Below are positions 46,232 through 56,018 of a stretch of 64,000 nt of DNA, piece after piece (positions within the stretch are counted from its first letter, which is position 1; every line of letters starts with the position of its first letter). The translations under genes and the position numbers were made by a program. Source of the DNA: Kiloniella laminariae (GTDB taxonomy: Bacteria > Pseudomonadota > Alphaproteobacteria > Kiloniellales > Kiloniellaceae); the NCBI RefSeq assembly GCF_027214005.1, contig NZ_JAPWGY010000003.1, forward strand, positions 372,001-436,000. Reading direction: 5' to 3'. Under the pieces are notes generated by a model, which saw nothing but the letters and a program-made list of their open reading frames with translations, made no database searches and was not told where the DNA came from.

Positions 46232-46306
46232 ACGCGATCAGGCATTTCTGATCGCGTTTTAGCGAATAGGACATGGGTCGCATTATCTAATCCGGTGTCC
46301 TGTTTT
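46232..46306 (+). promoter_or_regulatory. metK leader with two hairpins, possible attenuator
   Basis: Two hairpins lie between the previous terminator and metK. First: ACGCGATCAG (46232-46241) with CTGATCGCGT (46248-46257), six-base loop, then TTT. Second: AGGACA (46268-46273) with TGTCCT (46296-46301), then GTTTTTG. Both have short T-runs. metK leaders often carry SAM riboswitches, but I cannot match SAM-II or SAM/SAH consensus, so the class is open. Confidence 0.45.
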
Positions 46307-46338
46307 TGTATTTACATATATTTAGTGAGGGGGTTGTC

Positions 46339-47511
46339 GTGCGACTTGGCAGCTATCTTTTCACAAGCGAGTCCGTGTCTGAAGGACACCCGGACAAAGT
46401 CTGTGATCGTGTATCCGATTCTATTGTTGACCTGTATCTTGCCCATGATCCTGAATCCAGGATTGCGGTTGAAACGCTGGCAACAACCAACCGCATCGTT
46501 CTGGCAGGTGAAGTTCGTGGCCCTGCGGCTGTTACCCATGACGTCATTGAAGAGGTGGCGCGTCAGGCAGTACGTGACATCGGTTATGAGCAAGAAGGTT
46601 TCCACTGGCAGAATATGGCCGTGCAGAACTTCATTCATGAGCAGTCCGTTGATATTGCCCAGGGTGTAGACTCTGCGGGCAACAAGGATGAGGGCGCGGG
46701 TGACCAGGGCATTATGTTCGGTTACGCCTGCAGGGAAACCGAAGCCTTTATGCCGGCGCCGATTTTCTACTCTCACAATATTCTGCGTTCGCTTGCCGAA
46801 GTTCGTCATTCTGGAGAAGAGCCTGGGCTCGGTCCTGATGCAAAGAGCCAGGTAACGCTGGAATACGTTGACGGCAAGCCTGTTCGGGCGACGTCTATTG
46901 TGGTTTCAACCCAGCATGCTGAAGGTGTTTCACAAGAAGAGATCCGCGCTATTGTCCGACGTCATGTTGCCAAGGAAATGCCGGAAGGCTGGATGTGCCC
47001 CGAGGACGAGTTTTATGTCAATCCAACAGGTCGCTTTGTAATTGGTGGTCCCGATGGCGATGCTGGTTTGACGGGTCGTAAGATCATCGTTGATACCTAT
47101 GGTGGGGCAGCGCCTCACGGCGGCGGTGCGTTCTCCGGTAAAGATCCGACCAAGGTTGATCGTTCAGCAGCTTATGCAGCGCGTTATCTGGCCAAAAACG
47201 TTGTCGGTGCCGGTTTGGCCGAACGTTGTACAATCCAGGTTTCCTATGCAATCGGGGTTTCCAAACCTCTGTCGCTTTACGTGAACACACATGGCACAGG
47301 CGAAGTTGACGAACAGAAACTCCCTGCTGTTCTGATGGATATTATGAATCTGTCTCCGCGGGGAATTCGCCAGCATCTTGGCCTGAACAAGCCAATTTAT
47401 GCTCGTACAGCGGCTTATGGCCATTTTGGCCGTCGCCCGGAAGATGATGGTGGCTTCTCGTGGGAGCGCCTGAGTCTGGTTGACGACCTCAAGTCCGCCT
47501 TCAATCTTTAA
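46339..47511 (+). CDS. metK: S-adenosylmethionine synthetase
   Basis: Makes SAM from methionine and ATP; the main supply for MiaB, TrmB and the YnbC-type methyltransferase in this window. GTG 46339 follows GAGGGGG closely and gives the standard start [22 protein letters not shown] and methionine binding motifs GHPDKVCD and [12 protein letters not shown], and the later GGGAFSGKD loop, are intact. Length 390 residues, normal. Confidence 0.96.
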   Translation: MRLGSYLFTSESVSEGHPDKVCDRVSDSIVDLYLAHDPESRIAVETLATTNRIVLAGEVRGPAAVTHDVIEEVARQAVRDIGYEQEGFHWQNMAVQNFIHEQSVDIAQGVDSAGNKDEGAGDQGIMFGYACRETEAFMPAPIFYSHNILRSLAEVRHSGEEPGLGPDAKSQVTLEYVDGKPVRATSIVVSTQHAEGVSQEEIRAIVRRHVAKEMPEGWMCPEDEFYVNPTGRFVIGGPDGDAGLTGRKIIVDTYGGAAPHGGGAFSGKDPTKVDRSAAYAARYLAKNVVGAGLAERCTIQVSYAIGVSKPLSLYVNTHGTGEVDEQKLPAVLMDIMNLSPRGIRQHLGLNKPIYARTAAYGHFGRRPEDDGGFSWERLSLVDDLKSAFNL

Positions 47512-47533
47512 GCGGTATTCGTAGAGACGTGAG

Positions 47534-48241
47534 ATGAGCGATCCTGTTAAGCGTAGTACGTTCTATGGCCGACGACAGGGTCGCCCTCTGCGAAAGAAGG
47601 CGACCGAACTGGTCGAGACTGTTTTTCCAAAAATCCGTATCTCTCTGGAAGGGATGCAGGAGGGGGGAACGCTCGATCTTTCCCGAATTTTTGCCGGATC
47701 AGGTGGCCCGGTATGGCTTGAGATCGGGTTCGGTGGTGGCGAACATCTCGCCTGGCAGGCCGAAAACAATCCTGAGGCCAATATTATCGGCGCAGAATAT
47801 TTCATTAATGGTGTTGCTTCGTTGCTGGGGCATCTGGATGAAAATGGCGCAGATAATGTGCGAATTTATCGCGGAGATGTCCGCGATCTTCTCCCCTTTC
47901 TGCCGGACAGTTGCCTGAGCAAGGCCTTCCTGCTTTTCCCTGATCCATGGCACAAGGCGCGCCATAACAAACGCCGTTTTATCCAAAAGGAAACCCTTGA
48001 CCGGCTTGCCGAGCTGATGGTCGATGGGGGCGAATTCAGGATGGCCACAGATGATATGGGCTATTTGCAATGGATGCTCGAACGGACTGTGCCCCATCCG
48101 GATTTTACCTGGATAGCAGAAGGCCCCCTCGACTGGGACAGGCGGACAGATGACTGGCCGCAGACCAGGTATGAGGAGAAGGCTCTGAAAAAAGGATTGA
48201 AGCCGGGGTATTTGCGGTTTCGTCGCAACGCCAGGGGCTGA
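47534..48241 (+). CDS. trmB: tRNA (guanine-46-N7)-methyltransferase TrmB
   Basis: SAM-dependent methyltransferase modifying G46 in the tRNA variable loop. The 235-residue sequence has the SAM-binding strand VWLEIGFGGGEHL, the catalytic region LLFPDPWHKARHNKRRF and C-terminal TRYEEKALKKG. It lies 22 bases after metK, probably in one transcription unit. Confidence 0.95.
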   Translation: MSDPVKRSTFYGRRQGRPLRKKATELVETVFPKIRISLEGMQEGGTLDLSRIFAGSGGPVWLEIGFGGGEHLAWQAENNPEANIIGAEYFINGVASLLGHLDENGADNVRIYRGDVRDLLPFLPDSCLSKAFLLFPDPWHKARHNKRRFIQKETLDRLAELMVDGGEFRMATDDMGYLQWMLERTVPHPDFTWIAEGPLDWDRRTDDWPQTRYEEKALKKGLKPGYLRFRRNARG

Positions 48242-48525
48242 TTCAGAGACTACGAGGCAATTGGCACCCCCTAGTGTCTTGTAATCGTGGATCTATTTGT
48301 GACAAACCTGGCTTGTCTAGAAAAGCGCTTGCACTGACTGGGGGCTGAAGGTAAAGTGCGCCCGGGATGCAGCTGGATGTAGCCCGCTACATAGAAGTTT
48401 TACGGCGGGCCTGAGGGCCCATTTTTTGTATCTGAAATCTGCAATCTGTGAGTGGAATATTCCTGAAACAGGTTTGTAGGACAGGCGGACGGAGACAGTT
48501 TTTGTCAATTGCTACCGGAGGTTCG
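48242..48525 (+). promoter_or_regulatory. Leader of the rimP-nusA operon with competing hairpins
   Basis: 284 bases with no gene; no tRNA is present. GCCCGC (48382-48387) can pair with GCGGGC (48405-48410), and the overlapping GGGCC (48407-48411) can pair with GGCCC (48416-48420), followed by A and six T. The two hairpins are mutually exclusive, a classic attenuator layout: the second would terminate, the first would prevent it. Confidence 0.5.
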
Positions 48526-49047
48526 ATGCCTCTTCTTGCCAAGACAAGCGAAGGAAAAGCCGCCCAGGTCGAGCAACTTATTGCGCCGACTCTGGCCTCT
48601 ATGGGTTTTGATATTGTTCGTGTTATGATTATGGGCGGTGAAGAGCAAAAGACTCTGCAGATTATGGCCGAGCATAGTGACCTCAAGCAGATCATGACTG
48701 TGGAAAACTGTTCGGACATAAGCCGGGCGGTAGAGGCTATTCTGGAAGTGGAAGACCCGATTGCGGGGGCGTTCCGTTTGGAAATCAGCTCGCCAGGCAT
48801 TGATCGTCCCTTGACGAGGCTGTCCGACTTTGAGCGCTTTTCCGGTTTTCATGCGAAGATCGAGATGGCGGTAACGGTTGATGGACGTAAGCGCTTTACC
48901 GGGCGGTTACTTGGTGTTGAGGAAAATGCTGTTCACCTTGATCTTGAAGATGAAGAAGCTGAAGTTTATTTGAGCTTTCAGGATATGTCGCGAGCCAAGC
49001 TTGTGCTGACTGATGAACTGATTGCAGCCGCGCAGGCAGGTAGTTAA
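48526..49047 (+). CDS. rimP: Ribosome maturation factor RimP
   Basis: Aids 30S subunit assembly. The start at 48526 (MPLLAKTSEG) has GGAGG four bases upstream; the track frame reaching 48448 is rejected. The 173-residue protein has the RimP pattern IAPTLASMGFDIVRV, VENCSDISRAVEAILEVEDPI and LEISSPGIDRPLT. It opens the nusA-infB operon, preceded by a possible attenuator. Confidence 0.95.
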   Translation: MPLLAKTSEGKAAQVEQLIAPTLASMGFDIVRVMIMGGEEQKTLQIMAEHSDLKQIMTVENCSDISRAVEAILEVEDPIAGAFRLEISSPGIDRPLTRLSDFERFSGFHAKIEMAVTVDGRKRFTGRLLGVEENAVHLDLEDEEAEVYLSFQDMSRAKLVLTDELIAAAQAGS

Positions 49048-49152
49048 CTGCTGCGTCGAAAGATTGAAGTGTAGCGCGTCTATATTCGCGCTATGTAATG
49101 ACCTAATAAAACTGACGTCTGATGTCAGTACAGATTAAGGAATACAGGGCAG

Positions 49153-50700
49153 ATGGAAACGAGTGCTCTTTACAGAACCGAACTCCTTCAGGTTGCAGAG
49201 GCGGTTGCACGTGAAAAAAGCATTGAGCGCGATGAGGTGCTCGATGCCATGGAGCAAGCTATTTCCAAGGCTGGGCGCGCCAAATACGGACACGAGCACG
49301 ATATCCGTGCGGGTATCGATCGCAAGACCGGTGAAGTCAGGCTGCGCCGCTATATGGAAGTTGTCGAAGAGGTCGAGAACGAGTTGACCCAGACAACACT
49401 GCGTGATGCGCGGGTTCGTCAGCCGGATATCGAGATTGGCGAGTTCTTTTACGATGAGCTGCCCCCGATTGATCTCGGACGTATCGCAGCCCAGACTGCC
49501 AAGCAGGTCATTGTACAAAAGGTTCGCGATGCCGAACGGGCCCGTCAGTTCCGGGAATACCGTGATCGTGTTGGCGAGATCATCAATGGGGTGGTTAAGC
49601 GGAACGAGTTCGGAAATGTTACAGTTGACTTGGGCAAGGCCGAAGCCATCATGCGTCGTGACGAGACGCTGCCGCGTGAAAATTTCCGCAATGGTGATCG
49701 TGTGCGCGCTTACATCTATGATGTTCGCGAAGAGCCTCGTGGCCCGCAAATTTTTGTCTCTCGTTCACATCCGCAGTTCATGGCCAAGCTGTTTGCCCAG
49801 GAAGTGCCGGAAATCTATGACAGTGTCATCGAGATCAAGGCTGTGGCCCGTGACCCGGGAAGCCGGGCGAAGATTTCTGTTCTTTCGAACGATTCTTCCA
49901 TTGATCCTGTCGGCGCCTGTGTCGGTCTGCGCGGAAGTCGTGTCCAGGCAATCGTTACAGAGCTGCAGGGCGAAAAAATTGATATTATTCCCTGGTCTCC
50001 GGATGTTGCGACCTTTGTTGTGAATGCTTTGGCTCCAGCTGAAGTTTCCAAAGTTGTGCTGGATGAAGACCAGAAGCGTATCGAAGTGGTTGTTCCGGAT
50101 GAGCAACTTTCTCTGGCAATCGGCCGGCGCGGTCAGAACGTGCGTCTCGCCTCTATCCTGACAGGTTGGGATATTGATATCATGACCGACGAGGAGGAAT
50201 CCCGTCGCCGTCAGGACGAGACAAAACAGCGTTCCCAGAATTTCATCGACGCGCTTGATGTTGACGATGTTATTGCCCATCTGTTGGTTGCCGAAGGTTT
50301 CGAAGATATTGAGCAGGTTGGATATGTTCCTGTTCACGAACTGGCGTCAATCGAAGGCTTTGATGAAGACGTTGCAGAAGAGTTGCGCAACCGGGCGCGG
50401 AATTATCTTGAGGCGCGTGATAACAAGCTGGAAGAATCCCGCAAAAGCCTGGGAATTAGCGATGAGCTAATGTCAGTCGAGGGCTTGTCAACCGAGCAGG
50501 TTGTCAAACTTGGCGAGCAGGGCGTTAAAACCCTTGATGATCTTGCGGATCTTGCCGGTGATGAACTTGTTGAGATGCTTGGATCTGAACTGGCCATGAC
50601 AGAAGCTGCTGCCAATGAAATTATCATGGCTGCACGGGCGCACTGGTTTGAAGATGAAGCTGCAGAAGCGACAGAAGGCACAGAAGCTGAGGAAGCGTAA
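49153..50700 (+). CDS. nusA: Transcription termination/antitermination factor NusA
   Basis: RNA polymerase-bound elongation factor. The 515 residues comprise an N-terminal RNAP-binding domain, an S1 RNA-binding domain (ENFRNGDRVRAYIYDVREE), KH domains (FVSRSHPQFMAKLFAQEVPE region and CVGLRGSRVQAIVTELQGEKIDI), and acidic C-terminal repeats with helix-hairpin-helix-like units (EGFEDIEQVGYVPVHELASI, VEGLSTEQVVKLGEQGVKT). Two C-terminal repeats match alphaproteobacterial and gammaproteobacterial NusA. Confidence 0.97.
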   Translation: METSALYRTELLQVAEAVAREKSIERDEVLDAMEQAISKAGRAKYGHEHDIRAGIDRKTGEVRLRRYMEVVEEVENELTQTTLRDARVRQPDIEIGEFFYDELPPIDLGRIAAQTAKQVIVQKVRDAERARQFREYRDRVGEIINGVVKRNEFGNVTVDLGKAEAIMRRDETLPRENFRNGDRVRAYIYDVREEPRGPQIFVSRSHPQFMAKLFAQEVPEIYDSVIEIKAVARDPGSRAKISVLSNDSSIDPVGACVGLRGSRVQAIVTELQGEKIDIIPWSPDVATFVVNALAPAEVSKVVLDEDQKRIEVVVPDEQLSLAIGRRGQNVRLASILTGWDIDIMTDEEESRRRQDETKQRSQNFIDALDVDDVIAHLLVAEGFEDIEQVGYVPVHELASIEGFDEDVAEELRNRARNYLEARDNKLEESRKSLGISDELMSVEGLSTEQVVKLGEQGVKTLDDLADLAGDELVEMLGSELAMTEAAANEIIMAARAHWFEDEAAEATEGTEAEEA

Positions 50701-50717
50701 CCCGGAGGATCGGGATT

Positions 50718-51371
50718 ATGACAACATCAGATCGATTGCCTGACGTTGAAAGGCGGAAAAAGGACAAGGGACGCAGCGATCCAGAGAGACGCTGCATCGC
50801 CTCGGGTGAGCTTTTCCCCCAGTCAATGCTGCTGAAATTTGTCATTGGTCCGGACGGTTTTGTCGTGCCGGACCATACAGGAAAGTTGCCGGGACGCGGA
50901 ATCTGGTTGTCTCCAAGCCGGGATATGCTAGAGAAGGCGTGTAAAAAGAATTTGTTTGCGCGGTCAGCCAAGGCGCAGGTCAAAGTACCTGAGGATCTGG
51001 TTGGTCAACTCGAGACGCAACTAACGAAACGTTGCCTTGATGCCCTTGGTCTGGCAAAACGAGCCGGACATTTGGTTGCAGGGTTTGAAAAAACCAGAGC
51101 ATGGCTTTCTGAACAGAAAGTCGGGCTGTTGGTTCAGGCCGCAGATGCGGCAGAAGATGGGCGCGGGAAAGTTCGTGCATTGGCAAAAGCGGTAAACCCC
51201 GATTTGCCAATTGACGAAAGCTTCACCGCGCAGCAGCTGGGGCAAGCGCTGGGCCGGGAATCCTGGGTCCATATCGCGCTTAGACCCGGTGGAATCGCTG
51301 ATACGTTTGTCGCAGATGCGGCACGGTTGTCGGCTGTACGAGGAATTGCGGGGCAACCCGCCAAAAAGTAA
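50718..51371 (+). CDS. ylxR: YlxR-type RNA-binding protein with L7Ae-like C-terminal domain
   Basis: A 217-residue fusion. Residues 1-85 are the YlxR/DUF448 domain ([38 protein letters not shown]). Residues about 95-190 resemble an L7Ae/L30e-type RNA-binding domain ([21 protein letters not shown]). In Bacillus these are separate genes (ylxR, ylxQ) in the same position, so here they are fused. It lies between nusA and infB. Confidence 0.88.
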   Translation: MTTSDRLPDVERRKKDKGRSDPERRCIASGELFPQSMLLKFVIGPDGFVVPDHTGKLPGRGIWLSPSRDMLEKACKKNLFARSAKAQVKVPEDLVGQLETQLTKRCLDALGLAKRAGHLVAGFEKTRAWLSEQKVGLLVQAADAAEDGRGKVRALAKAVNPDLPIDESFTAQQLGQALGRESWVHIALRPGGIADTFVADAARLSAVRGIAGQPAKK

Positions 51372-51388
51372 GTGGACGCCTGAAGGAC

Positions 51389-54058
51389 ATGACCTCGAGC
51401 AAGGACACCAAAAGTAGCTCAACGCCGTTGACACTAAAACGGCCAAATACTCTTGAGCTGAAGAAAACTGTTGAGACCGGGCAGGTCAAACAGAGCTTTA
51501 GCCATGGCCGGTCAAAGTCGGTGACAGTAGAAGTAAAACGCAGTCGCACATTTGAGCGCGGCGCCAGCGGCCGTATGGCTGAAGTCAGAACGCCTCTTGG
51601 TGATCAGGCTGGCCCTGCCGCGACGAGCAAGCCGACGAGCAAGCCTGCTGCGATCGCACCTGCCAGCAGTCATGATGATCTGACCAATGCAGAACGCGCG
51701 AAGCGTATGCAGGTTCTGGAAGCTGCGCGTGAAGCAGAGGAAAGAAAACGTCAGGAAGCTGAAATCGAGCGCGAACGTCGCGCGGAAGAAGAAGCTCGCC
51801 AGGCTGAAGAAAATGCCCGGTTGAAACTTGAGGAAGAGGCGCGTGCCAAACGCGAAGCTGCTGAAGAACGGGTAAGCGAAACCAAAGGGACTTTGAAAAA
51901 GGTCGAAGAGGAAGCTGTTATCGCGGCACGGGCCGCGACTGAAGCCCGGAAGAAACGCGAAGCTGCCGAGAATGGCGATGTTGAGGATACACGTCCCAAC
52001 AAGCTTAAGGCTCGTCAGCGTCATGCGCAGACAGCTGTACCATCCAGCGTTGGCGAAGTCATTGCCAACGAGCTGGGCGGACGGGTCAAGCAGGCAAACA
52101 AGCCGGTCTTTGTTCCGAAAGATGTTACAGCAAAAGCCAAAGCCGGTGACGATCGCCGAAATAAAGGCAAGCTGACGATCACGCGGGCGCTTGAAGGCGG
52201 CGAAGGGGATGTGCGTCAGCGCTCTCTTGCGTCAATCAAACGTCGCCGTCAGAAAAAACTGCAACAGGAGCGTGGTAACCAGAACATACCTGTGAAAGTG
52301 GTGCGTGAAGTTACCCTGCCGGAAACCATCACGGTTCAGGAGCTTTCCAACCGTATGGCAGAACGGGCTACTGAAGTTATCAAACAGCTGATGAAGCTGG
52401 GCGTTATGGCCACAATTAACCAGACGATTGATGCTGATACAGCGGAAGTCGTCATTCAAGAACTGGGGCATACCATCAAACGTGTAACCGATGCGGACGT
52501 GGAAATGGGGATGCTTGGTCTTGAGGGCAATGATGAGGTCAATCTGATTCCTCGCCCGCCTGTTGTAACCATCATGGGGCATGTGGATCACGGTAAAACA
52601 TCACTTCTTGACGCAATCCGTTCTACAGACGTGGTGCGTGGCGAAGCGGGGGGTATTACCCAGCACATTGGTGCCTATCAGGTGAATCTGGCTTCGGGCA
52701 ACAAGATTACCTTCCTTGATACGCCGGGACACGCTGCCTTTACCGAAATGCGTCTGCGTGGCGCGACAGTTACTGACGTTGTTGTTCTTGTGGTTGCCGC
52801 TGATGACGGAATTATGGAACAGACAATCGAAGCGATCAACCATGCCAAGGCATCCCAGGTTCCGATTATTGTTGCAATCAACAAAGTTGATAAACCTGAT
52901 TCCAACCCGGACCGGGTGAAACAGGAATTGCTGCAGCACGAACTGGTCGTTGAAGACATGGGTGGCGATATCCTCTGCATTGAGGTCTCTGCCAAAGCTC
53001 GTACCGGTCTCGACAAGCTCGAGGAAGCAATTCTGCTTCAGGCAGAATTGCTTGAACTCAAAGCAAACCCTGATCGCAGTGCTATTGGTACAGTCATTGA
53101 ATCCAAGCTGGATAAGGGGCGTGGTTCTATTGCTACGGTTCTGGTCCAGAAGGGAACCCTGAAGGTTGGTGATATCTTTGTTACCGGGAATGAATCCGGG
53201 CGTGTTCGTGCATTGATGAACGAACGTGGGCAGCAGGTTGATTCTGCTGGGCCGTCGCTTCCGGTCGAGGTTCTGGGTCTGAACGGGACACCGAATGCCG
53301 GGGATGACTTCGTTGTGGTCGAATCCGAAGCGAAAGCACGCGAGATTGCTGCCTATCGTGGTCATCGTGACCGTGAACTGGCTGTTGCTGCTGCAGGTCG
53401 TGGTTCTCTGGAACAGATGCTGGCCAAGTTGAAAGAAGGCACAGCCGAAGAGCTGCCCGTGATTGTAAAGGCGGATGTCCATGGCTCCATGGAAGCCATT
53501 TCAACCAGCTTGCAGAAAATGAACACCGAAGAAGTGAAGGTCACTATCCTGCATTCCGGTGTTGGCGCGATCAATGAATCCGATATTACCCTGGCCCAGT
53601 CTACCGGGGCGATGGTTGTCGCGTTTAACGTTCGTGCAAACCCGCAGGCCCGTGAACTGGCCCGTCGTGAAAATATCGACATCCGTTACTATTCCATTAT
53701 TTACAACGTTGTTGATGATGTGAAGTCGGCCATGAGCGGCTTGCTGGAGCCTGAACAGCGTGAGAAGTTCACTGGTTATGCCCAGATCCGCGAAGTGTTT
53801 AACGTTACCAAGGTTGGTAAAGTTGCGGGCTGTATGATTACCGAAGGTACGGTACAGCGGGGCTCCAAGGTACGTTTGCTGCGTGATAACGTTGTAATCC
53901 ATGACGGTGCCCTGAAAACACTCCGTCGCTTCAAGGATGAAGTGAAGGAAGTGAAAGAAGGTTACGAATGTGGTATGGCCTTTGAAAACTATTCTGACAT
54001 CCAGGTTGGGGATCAGATCGAGTGCTATATCATCGAGGAAATTGCACGAGAGCTCTAA
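51389..54058 (+). CDS. infB: Translation initiation factor IF-2
   Basis: GTPase that places initiator tRNA on the 30S subunit. The 889-residue protein has a variable N-terminal region, including a charged Ala/Glu/Arg helix (about 105-200) and the IF2_N domain ([17 protein letters not shown]), then the G domain with GHVDHGKTS (397-405), DTPGHAAF and NKVDK, and C-terminal EF-Tu-like and IF2 domains ending [11 protein letters not shown]. Length fits alphaproteobacteria. The stop codon lies in the loop of a hairpin. Confidence 0.97.
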   Translation: MTSSKDTKSSSTPLTLKRPNTLELKKTVETGQVKQSFSHGRSKSVTVEVKRSRTFERGASGRMAEVRTPLGDQAGPAATSKPTSKPAAIAPASSHDDLTNAERAKRMQVLEAAREAEERKRQEAEIERERRAEEEARQAEENARLKLEEEARAKREAAEERVSETKGTLKKVEEEAVIAARAATEARKKREAAENGDVEDTRPNKLKARQRHAQTAVPSSVGEVIANELGGRVKQANKPVFVPKDVTAKAKAGDDRRNKGKLTITRALEGGEGDVRQRSLASIKRRRQKKLQQERGNQNIPVKVVREVTLPETITVQELSNRMAERATEVIKQLMKLGVMATINQTIDADTAEVVIQELGHTIKRVTDADVEMGMLGLEGNDEVNLIPRPPVVTIMGHVDHGKTSLLDAIRSTDVVRGEAGGITQHIGAYQVNLASGNKITFLDTPGHAAFTEMRLRGATVTDVVVLVVAADDGIMEQTIEAINHAKASQVPIIVAINKVDKPDSNPDRVKQELLQHELVVEDMGGDILCIEVSAKARTGLDKLEEAILLQAELLELKANPDRSAIGTVIESKLDKGRGSIATVLVQKGTLKVGDIFVTGNESGRVRALMNERGQQVDSAGPSLPVEVLGLNGTPNAGDDFVVVESEAKAREIAAYRGHRDRELAVAAAGRGSLEQMLAKLKEGTAEELPVIVKADVHGSMEAISTSLQKMNTEEVKVTILHSGVGAINESDITLAQSTGAMVVAFNVRANPQARELARRENIDIRYYSIIYNVVDDVKSAMSGLLEPEQREKFTGYAQIREVFNVTKVGKVAGCMITEGTVQRGSKVRLLRDNVVIHDGALKTLRRFKDEVKEVKEGYECGMAFENYSDIQVGDQIECYIIEEIAREL

Positions 54059-54068
54059 GGAGCTCTCG
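54047..54068 (+). promoter_or_regulatory. Hairpin enclosing the infB stop codon
   Basis: CGAGAGCTC (54047-54055) pairs with GAGCTCTCG (54060-54068), a perfect 9-bp stem; the four-base loop TAAG holds the infB stop TAA. No T-run follows, so it is not a terminator. It may affect ribosome release, mRNA stability or coupling to rbfA, which starts 27 bases later. Confidence 0.6.
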
Positions 54069-54094
54069 CGGGCAATCATAGGAATGATTTCTAC

Positions 54095-54547
54095 GTGACA
54101 TCGAATACCAAAGGTCGAAGCGGGGCCCCCAGAAGCCAGCGTCAGCTGCGTGTGGGTGAGGAAATCCGGCATGCCATGTCGGAAGTTCTTCGACGGGCCA
54201 GCTTTAACGACCCGCATCTTGAAGGTGTGATTGTGACCATTTCAGAAGTTCGGGTGAGCCCGGATTTGAAAAATGCGACGGCTTTCATTGTTCCTTTGGG
54301 GGGCGGTGACATGACCGAAGTTGCACGTGCTTTTAACAAGGCCAACGGTTTCTTTCGTAAAGAACTTGGGCAGATGTTGCGTTTGCGCAGCTGCCCTCGC
54401 ATCAGTTTTGAGCCGGATGTGTCCTTTGATGAAGCGGCAAAGATCAATTCCATTCTTCACCGGGAAACTGTTCAACAGGATCTGGGCCCCCGTGATGAAC
54501 CCGAATCTGTCGAGTCGCCGAACGGACATAACGAAACGGGCGATTGA
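54095..54547 (+). CDS. rbfA: 30S ribosome-binding factor RbfA
   Basis: KH-like cold-shock ribosome assembly factor of 150 residues, start GTG. Core motifs: SQRQLRVGEEIRHAMSEVLRR, VSPDLKNATAFIVPLGG and SCPRISFEPDVSFDEAAKIN. The C-terminal 25 residues are an acidic tail typical of alphaproteobacterial RbfA. Its stop overlaps the truB start (TGATG). Confidence 0.94.
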   Translation: MTSNTKGRSGAPRSQRQLRVGEEIRHAMSEVLRRASFNDPHLEGVIVTISEVRVSPDLKNATAFIVPLGGGDMTEVARAFNKANGFFRKELGQMLRLRSCPRISFEPDVSFDEAAKINSILHRETVQQDLGPRDEPESVESPNGHNETGD

Positions 54548-55476
54548 TGGGCCGCAAGAAAAAAGGACTGGCAGTCCACGGCTGGCTGGTTCTTGACAAG
54601 CCGCTGGGCGTAACCTCGACCCAGATGGTGGGGCGCGCCCGCCGTATTCTCAATGCACAAAAAGTCGGACATGGGGGAACTTTGGACCCCCTGGCAACCG
54701 GTATTTTGCCGCTGGCTTTCGGTGAGGCGACCAAGACGGTTTCCTATGCCATGGATGGCCGGAAGAGTTATCGTTTTGCTGTAAAGTGGGGCGCTGCTAC
54801 CTCGACGGATGATCTTGAAGGGGAGACGATTGAGGAGTCTGCCTGTCGCCCTTCTGCCAATGAGATCCGAGAAGCCCTGAAGGATTTTCAAGGTGTTATC
54901 GAACAGACTCCTCCCCGATATTCCGCCATCAAAATTGATGGTAAAAGAGCCTATGATCTCGCCCGGGGTGGGGATGAGACTTTTGAAATAAAATCGAGGC
55001 AGGTGCGGATTGACCGTTTCGAGCTGATAGATGCGCGCGACGGTGAAGAGGCGGAGTTTGAAGTTGATTGCGGCAAAGGCACCTATGTTCGGTCGCTTGG
55101 GCGGGACCTTGCCAAAGCTCTCGGCAGCTGCGCACATGTCATAGAGTTGCGCCGTACGCGGGTCGGACCCTTCACCCTTGAACATGCGATTTCACTGGAA
55201 ACTCTTGAAGAGATCGGGCATAGTCCCGCTGCCGGAGAGCTCTTGCTCCCGGTAGAGACCGCGCTGGACGACATCTCGGCGTTGGCCTTATCAGAAACCG
55301 AAGCAACCCGCCTGCGTCAGGGTCAGACGATTGCGATGATATCGCGCGCTGATCAGGATCGCCTTGAAGGCATTGGTAACGGGGATATCCTTCTGGCAAC
55401 AGAAAAGGGGAAACCGGTTGCGCTTGCCCGCTATGAAAAAGGTGTGGTCAGTTCGGTACGTGTTTTAAACCTCTAG
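54547..55476 (+). CDS. truB: tRNA pseudouridine-55 synthase TruB
   Basis: Isomerises U55 of tRNAs in the T-loop. The start ATG 54547 overlaps the rbfA stop; the TTG one codon earlier is unlikely. Catalytic Asp47 is in GGTLDPLATG. The core also shows SYRFAVKWGAATSTDDLEGE and GKGTYVRSLGRDL. A C-terminal PUA-like region is present. 309 residues, normal length. Confidence 0.95.
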   Translation: MGRKKKGLAVHGWLVLDKPLGVTSTQMVGRARRILNAQKVGHGGTLDPLATGILPLAFGEATKTVSYAMDGRKSYRFAVKWGAATSTDDLEGETIEESACRPSANEIREALKDFQGVIEQTPPRYSAIKIDGKRAYDLARGGDETFEIKSRQVRIDRFELIDARDGEEAEFEVDCGKGTYVRSLGRDLAKALGSCAHVIELRRTRVGPFTLEHAISLETLEEIGHSPAAGELLLPVETALDDISALALSETEATRLRQGQTIAMISRADQDRLEGIGNGDILLATEKGKPVALARYEKGVVSSVRVLNL

Positions 55477-55512
55477 GGACGTTCCCTGGACAAGCTTTAA
55501 GAAGGAAAAGCG

Positions 55513-55782
55513 ATGTCGATTACGGCTGAGCGTAAACAGGAACTCATCAAGGAGTTCGCCACTGTTGAAGGTGATACTGGTTCACCAGAAGTACAGGTTG
55601 CTATTCTTACAGAACGTATCAACAACCTGACTGAGCACCTCAAAGGTCACAAAAAGGATTTCCATTCCCGTCGTGGTCTTCTGAGCATGGTTGGTCAGCG
55701 TCGTCGTCTGTTGGACTACGCAAAGAAAAAAGGTCAGGGCCGCTACGAAGCTCTGATCAGCCGTCTCGGCCTGCGCCGCTAA
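55513..55782 (+). CDS. rpsO: 30S ribosomal protein S15
   Basis: Binds the central domain of 16S rRNA. The 89 residues are typical: [23 protein letters not shown] and [27 protein letters not shown]. It precedes pnp as in E. coli, with a large hairpin between the two genes. Confidence 0.97.
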   Translation: MSITAERKQELIKEFATVEGDTGSPEVQVAILTERINNLTEHLKGHKKDFHSRRGLLSMVGQRRRLLDYAKKKGQGRYEALISRLGLRR

Positions 55783-55803
55783 GGCATAGGTAGTTTCCAA
55801 GTG

Positions 55804-55846
55804 GCACCCGGTCAGAACGAAACAATGTTTCGGGATGGCCGGGTGC
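55804..55846 (+). promoter_or_regulatory. Long two-tier hairpin between rpsO and pnp
   Basis: GCACCCGG (55804-55811) pairs with CCGGGTGC (55839-55846), and inside it CGAAAC (55818-55823) pairs with GTTTCG (55827-55832) around AAT. No T-run follows. In E. coli the rpsO-pnp leader hairpin is cut by RNase III and used for PNPase autoregulation; the place and size fit that role here. Confidence 0.6.
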
Positions 55847-56018
55847 ACGGCTATTCGAGGGTTGCGATTGTAATCCTGGAATAGTTTTCAGTGATATTGT
55901 TTCGGGGACCGGGGCAATATCAGGTCTGAGCCGGTCCTGCGCAAGCTGTTCGGTCAAGCGGACAGTTTACGTAGGTCCGGCACCCCTAAAGCCGGTCCAA
56001 CATAATTAAGGAAGACTG

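Noticed and set aside
46218-46338. SAM-II or SAM/SAH riboswitch before metK
   Set aside because: I could not find the conserved core sequences of either class; only plain hairpins are visible.
48242-48525. tRNA gene before rimP, as metY in E. coli
   Set aside because: No cloverleaf or CCA-end can be drawn in this stretch.
52601-53482. 293-codon minus-strand frame
   Set aside because: Antisense to infB, composition not protein-like.
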